Part shown: one piece after another, positions 59,521-64,000 of the stretch
Position numbering within the stretch: the first letter of the stretch is position 1
Layout of the letters: every line of letters starts with the position of its first letter
DNA from: Orobanche coerulescens
Taxonomy: Eukaryota > Streptophyta > Magnoliopsida > Lamiales > Orobanchaceae
Length of the DNA: 64,000 nt
Assembly (NCBI GenBank): GCA_033398695.1
Contig: CM065814.1
Coordinates: forward strand, 100,504,501 to 100,568,500
Direction: 5' to 3'
Program-made: the position numbers and the translations under genes
The notes under the pieces: generated by a model
What the model was told of the DNA's origin: nothing
Databases searched by the model: none
What the model saw: the letters and a program-made list of their open reading frames with translations, nothing else

Positions 59521-60654
59521 TGTTGGGAAAACAAAGACCCTGTATCGAAACAGCCGGGATACTCGAATCCCTGTATCGAATGTTATTTAGAGGTTTTGAC
59601 ATATATGCCAATCCAAATACAATAAAGGAAACTGTATCGAGGCTTTAAGGCTTTATCCTGTATCGAAGACCTGCCCCGAATCAGCATAAGCGAAGCTCGT
59701 CAGTATAGCAAGAAGACTTGTAAGAAGACCAAGTATGGAAACTGTCTCGACACCCTAAACACAGTCATCTTCCATACAGTTCACAAAAGGACAAGAAGGA
59801 ACACAAGTCAAGTCCCGTTGAACAAAGAAGTATTTAAATACTCAAGGATAAAGTATTTAAATACTTCCAGTCTTCAGATCTTCAGAATCCCGCGAAATCC
59901 GGATCATGTCATATTCCCGTTGAAGGAAATCTTATTCAAACGGATACATCTCAACGGATACTTTCTTCAGAGACTATATATATTCTATGAAGACATTGAA
60001 GATCAGTTACCGAAGTAACCTAATACTCAAGCTATCAAAGTTATCATCAGAGCAAACATATCTCCAAAGCATACTGCTATTAAGAACGAAAGAGATATAC
60101 AGTGCTCAACATCAAGAACAGCCATCATCAGCTCAAGAACTTGATATTCAAAGCTGCTGTTCTTACCTGGTTACCTACCTTTTAGCTCTGTGTAAAAACC
60201 GAGCTCTGTGAACTCAACAAGTTATTCTGTGTGGGACGAATAAGGACGAAGCTTTGGGCGTGTGTGAAGAAGCTAGTCAAGAAGGAAGCTTTAACCAATC
60301 TGTGTGAACGGTTGAAAGTGACATTCTTTGTATCAATCGTGTGACGATACAAGGATAGGTTTGTTTATAATTACGTAGTTGTGTATGCGAGAATTATAAT
60401 AAACTTTTACTCTGTGTGGAGGACCGGTGGACGTAGAGGGTTTACCTCGAACCACTTAAATTCTGTGTTATTTACCTTGACTTTTCTTGTTTTAAATTAC
60501 GTGATATATTAAGTATACACCAAATACTTCGTTCTTTGTATCCACGGCAACTAATCGTATCCAAGACTTCCGCTACGCACTCGATTTAGATTCCGTACGG
60601 TTTGTTGTTTAAACTATTTTCCAAACCGTATCCGGTATACTTAAGTGGCCAACA
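59521..60654 (+). repeat. 5' LTR of the Copia element
   Basis: 1134 bp. TATA at 59975-59982 (TATATATA). Upstream: six or so CTGTATCGAA words (59540-59740) and two exact AT palindromes, AAGTATTTAAATACTT at 59851-59866 and AGTATTTAAATACT at 59829-59842. Confidence 0.88.
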
Positions 60655-60763
60655 AGTGGTATCGAGAGGTTGATTCTAAAAAGAATCGGTCGTATTTCTT
60701 TTAACCGAATCGATTCAAATCACTTATTTTCAAAGCAGTCTCTTTCATTCCTATATTATCGGT

Positions 60764-62378
60764 ATGGATACTTCTATGATTAACAAAGTCCCTATGTTCT
60801 CTATTAACGAATTTGACGATCGAGAATTAGAATGGAAGCTCATCTTGCGGAATGCACGAAGAGATGATTTTGTTATACAGGATGGTCCGATCAAGATCAT
60901 GAAGGTCAATCCGGCCGCAAGGATTGAGGGCCAAGCCCATCTTTGAAATGCTCGAGAAGGAACGCGAGCAATGGACAACCGATGAAAGGAAGCGAGCGAT
61001 CTCGACAACGTGGCTAAGAACGCGTTATTTGTCACTCTTGACAAAGGCACGTTCTCAAAGGTAAAGAGCCGCAAAAGCGACCCAAAGAAATCAGGATAAA
61101 CTCAAGTTAATTTGTGAGGAAGGCGAGCTCTCAAAAGAAAACAAGATTTCAAAACTTACTCGGAATTTGAATCTTTTGAAATGAAACCAACGGAAACACT
61201 TGAGGAACTTGACCTCATTTCTTGGTATTGTTGGTGAACTTGAAGCGTTGGGCAAGATTTACACCCAAAAGGAGAACTTAAAAATTTTGAGATCTCTCGG
61301 CCCGATGGGACATTAAGACCACAATATGCGTGTATCCTGTAATCTTAATGAAATATCCACTTTGATCTCTTCTCGACCTTAAAGCCTTTGAGTATGACAT
61401 TGTGAGAGAGAAAGTCAAGAATCTCCTTCAAAGGTCACAGCTCTACTTGTATCGAACCGTCGACACGGCATGCCTAGCTCGTCGAAGCCGGTCACAAGAA
61501 TGCTTGTGATGGCAACGACATCCCGTCCCAAGATGAAATGGCGCTTCTAATGCATAAATTCAAAAAGTTCATCAAACGATGCGGAAAGACTCCCTACAGC
61601 CCAAACTCATCAACAAGGTAAATCAGAAACATCATCTGGTGATGCTAACCTGTGTTATAACTGCAGGAAACCAGGCCATTATGCAAACAAATGTCCTCAT
61701 CCCAAAGTCCAAAGGTTGCCTGAGGCCGAGCAACAAGAGAGAGATGAAAGAAGACGTGCTTGGAAAGACAAGCTCAAGGCCCTGATTGGAGAATCAGAAG
61801 CCTCCCCCACACCATCCAAATATGCAGAATGTCTTCAGGTGGTCACTGAAAGTGATTCATCTGACGATGAGTTCGATGATAAAGCATACATGTGCTTTAT
61901 GGCCAAAGATGTTCCAGAAGGTGAAGATAGCGACGATGAGGTAAGTTCAACCTCAGTTATTCCATCAAATGCATCTCATACTTTCGAAAATATGATGAAT
62001 GAATTTAAAAACATTCAAAAGGCCCATGAGACTCTAAAAACTGAGAATATACAGCTTCAATTAACAAATTTAGAGCTGAAAGATGAAAATGACTTGCTGA
62101 AAATAAATTATGAAAATATGTCTCTTGATTGTGAAACCAGCAAGATCGATTTTGAAAAACTCATGGAGAGCAATCATCAACTTGCTCATGAACTAAATGC
62201 GGTTAAAACCCATAATGAGAGCAAGACAAATGATTTGGTTCTACTACAAACCAAAATTACAACTCTCGAGAAGCGAGAAACTGAACTTGAGACCATTCTG
62301 AAGTCTTTTGAAAAATCGTCCAAAAGAATGGAAGAAATTTTGAGCACTGGGCAACACGCTCATGATAAAGTGGCTTAG
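60764..62378 (+). pseudogene. Copia gag with zinc knuckle and coiled coil, frameshifted
   Basis: 60764-60946: N-terminal gag (MDTSMINKVPMFSINEFDDR). After several frame changes, about 61645-61700 encodes the CCHC knuckle CYNCRKPGHYANKC. 61716-62378 then runs open: basic ERDERRRAWKDKLKALIGES, acidic ESDSSDDEFDDKAYMCFMAK, then a long coiled coil (HETLKTENIQLQLTNLELKD; TKITTLEKRETELETILKSF). A gag with a long coiled-coil extension is typical of SIRE/Maximus elements. Confidence 0.85.
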
Positions 62379-63039
62379 GATACAGCTCATGTTCGAATAA
62401 AGGTAAAACTAGTACTGTGTTCGTCAAGAGTGTGGAACACATTCCAGAATCGGAAGATACTCCTAGTCCCACAAAGGAACCAGGCATGAGAAAACCGAAG
62501 GCTGATTCCGCCCCACAACTCTACTATTCGAGATAGTGGAACCAACAACCACTCGAAGGCGTAATCTACAAAGATGCTCCACAAGCATATCATCAAAGCC
62601 GACAGTCATTCGAAAGAAGGCGAGATTCAACCACCAAAGGCCCGCATGCCAGCACTTCAAGATGCAGTGCGCCTAGGTATTGGATACAGGAGCCCCGTTA
62701 TCCCCTCAAGACAGCAGATGCCGATTCGGTATCAACAACGGATTGGGAATCCAACCGGAGACCCAGAAGACAAGCTATTAGGCCTAGGAAAATGGCTCCA
62801 CCTCCTAGACAAGACACTCGTCTTTGGAATAATAATAATAACCACGAATTTTACATGCATAGTAATTATCATGATTATAACAACTACGGATATGCCCCGT
62901 AGATATCGCAATCTTGTCTGAGTACATCCTACGATAAACCATTGCTTTGTCGGGAAAGTTTGGGTACCTAAAGGAACTAACATATATGGACCCAAAAATC
63001 AAAGGGGACCTAAATCTACCTAATTTCTTTGTTACAGGA

Positions 63040-63240
63040 CATTCTAGAGGAGGATACAGTACTTCGATAGTGGATGCTCTCGTCACATGACCGAGATAGG
63101 AGCAAGCTATCGATTTTGTAGAAGGTCGCGGTCCAAAAGTTCGCTTCGGTGATAAGTCTAAAGGAAGAACAAGAGGAAAGGAAACCTACTTGTCGGGAAA
63201 TTCAAGGTCACCGATGTTGCATATGTTGAAGGCTTACAGT
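63040..63240 (+). pseudogene. Copia protease remnant
   Basis: Around 63055-63100 the frame reads YFDSGCSRHMT, the Copia aspartic protease active site (usual W-x-DSGCSRHMTG). Later, GPKVRFGDKSKGRTRGK matches the flap region. Frameshifts divide them. Confidence 0.75.
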
Positions 63241-63364
63241 ATAATCTACTTAGTATTAGCCGATTACGTGATAAACAGTTCTCGGTGAAGTTCTATATAG
63301 ATCGTCAGAGAGTCAAGAACACCCAAACCAAGGAAGTTGTGCTTACAGAAGCAGATCGAGTAAT

Positions 63365-63995
63365 ATGTACATTCTTGATCGGAAGCCTATGAGCTCCTCA
63401 ATTCCATGTTTTGTTGCCAAAGGCACCGCAGATCTTAGCCGTCTATGGCACAAGAGGATGTCTCACGTCAACTTCAAGACTATCAACAAGCTTTCAAGAC
63501 AGGTATGGTTAGAGGTTTGCCGATGTGTCATTCAAGAAGGATCTGCGGACCATGCCGTAAAGGCAAGCAAATCAAGTCAACCCCGAAAAGCAAATCCTAC
63601 CTTTCAACCCAAAGAGTGTTGGAAATGCTACACATGGATCTCTACGGTCCTGTAGACCCGTAAGTTTGGGAGGTAAGAAATATTGCATGGTTGTTGTTGA
63701 TGATTATTCCGTATGCTTGGACGATCTTTCTTAGCAAGAAGAAGGAAACAACATCAAGGCTGCCCGAGCTCCCGAGAAAGTTGCAAAATGAAAAGCGTCG
63801 AGTATCGTGTGCATCTGCTCCGGCAGAGGTACCGAATTTACTAACCGCTTTATAGAGCAATACTGTCGAGAATGGAATACAACACGAATACTCACCGCCC
63901 GTACACCTCAACAAAATAGTGTTGCCGAGCGAAAGAATAGGACATTGAAAGAAGCAACAAGGACAATGATTGCCGCAAGCAAATTGCCACAATAA
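63365..63995 (+). pseudogene. Copia integrase N-terminal part
   Basis: 63365-63663: GAG-pre-integrase and zinc-binding HHCC region (RLWHKRMSHVNFKTINKLSR; CGPCRKGKQIKSTPKSKSYL; LEMLHMDLYGPVDP with the first catalytic Asp). 63663-63780: VVVDDYS-type segment, disrupted. 63807-63995: second catalytic Asp region altered (SGRGTEFTNRFIEQYCREWN, where families have SDxGxEF) and the Glu region RTPQQNSVAERKNRTLKEAT. The window ends within the domain. Confidence 0.85.
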
Positions 63996-64000
63996 GCTTC

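Larger units (their letters stand above)
59521..64000 (+). mobile_element. SIRE-like Copia element, truncated by the window end
   Basis: 5' LTR 59521-60654 begins TGTTGGGAAAAC and ends TGGCCAACA. The primer site TGGTATCGAGAGGTTG follows at 60657. Gag, protease and the start of integrase come next on the plus strand, in Copia order (integrase before RT); RT and the 3' LTR are outside the window. CTGTT (59516-59520) would be the left target duplication. Many frameshifts. Confidence 0.9.

Overview
This is a transposon-rich stretch of a nuclear plant genome. Evidence: plant seipin, spliced genes with GT-AG introns, TG...CA long terminal repeats (LTRs) with tRNA-Met-type primer sites, Tekay-like Ty3/Gypsy, SIRE-like Ty1/Copia, Mutator (MULE), hAT and PIF/Harbinger elements. 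A eudicot is likely; nothing here fixes the family or species. Many ORFs in the window lie inside LTRs or are shadows.

Layout. 1-480: Gypsy pol scrap. 1064-5515: a 4.45 kb MULE with about 100 bp inverted ends, a broken transposase and a captured DUF1985-like fragment. 6193-21303 is the only genic island: an intact two-exon seipin gene (minus, 6193-7650) and an intact seven-exon gene of unknown function (minus, 9855-21303, 467 aa predicted). The introns of the second gene hold a 4.5 kb gag-only LTR element (11882-16400, target duplication AGAGG), a 1.29 kb solo LTR (17149-18441, AACTT) and a 1.0 kb hAT-like element (18674-19693). About 0.5 kb upstream of its start codon begins a PIF/Harbinger element (about 21790-36315). 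A 9.6 kb Tekay-like Gypsy element (22414-32059, target duplication CATGA) sits inside the last coding part of its transposase.

37232-38045 holds an inverted repeat and duplicated LTR-like units. 38433-58209 is a nested pair: Gypsy element 2 (minus, target duplication ACCTC) is interrupted within its reverse transcriptase by sibling element 3 (plus, 43540-53484, duplication GTCAA), so their pol genes form a large inverted repeat. 58215-58481 is an unidentified exon-like piece. 59521 to the window end is the left part of a SIRE-like Copia element.

The most striking signal: the LTR elements, although from different superfamilies, each carry an array of a short, CpG-rich, near-palindromic word specific to the element, placed just upstream of the TATA box in U3 (TTAGCGCACGCTAA, TTACGGCCGTAA, TTAACGTACGCTAA, GCGATCGC-type; the Copia element has AT-rich palindromes). 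The MULE has CACGATCGTG clusters near its ends. Sibling elements 2 and 3 share much of their LTR but have different words, as if the array were an exchangeable promoter cassette.
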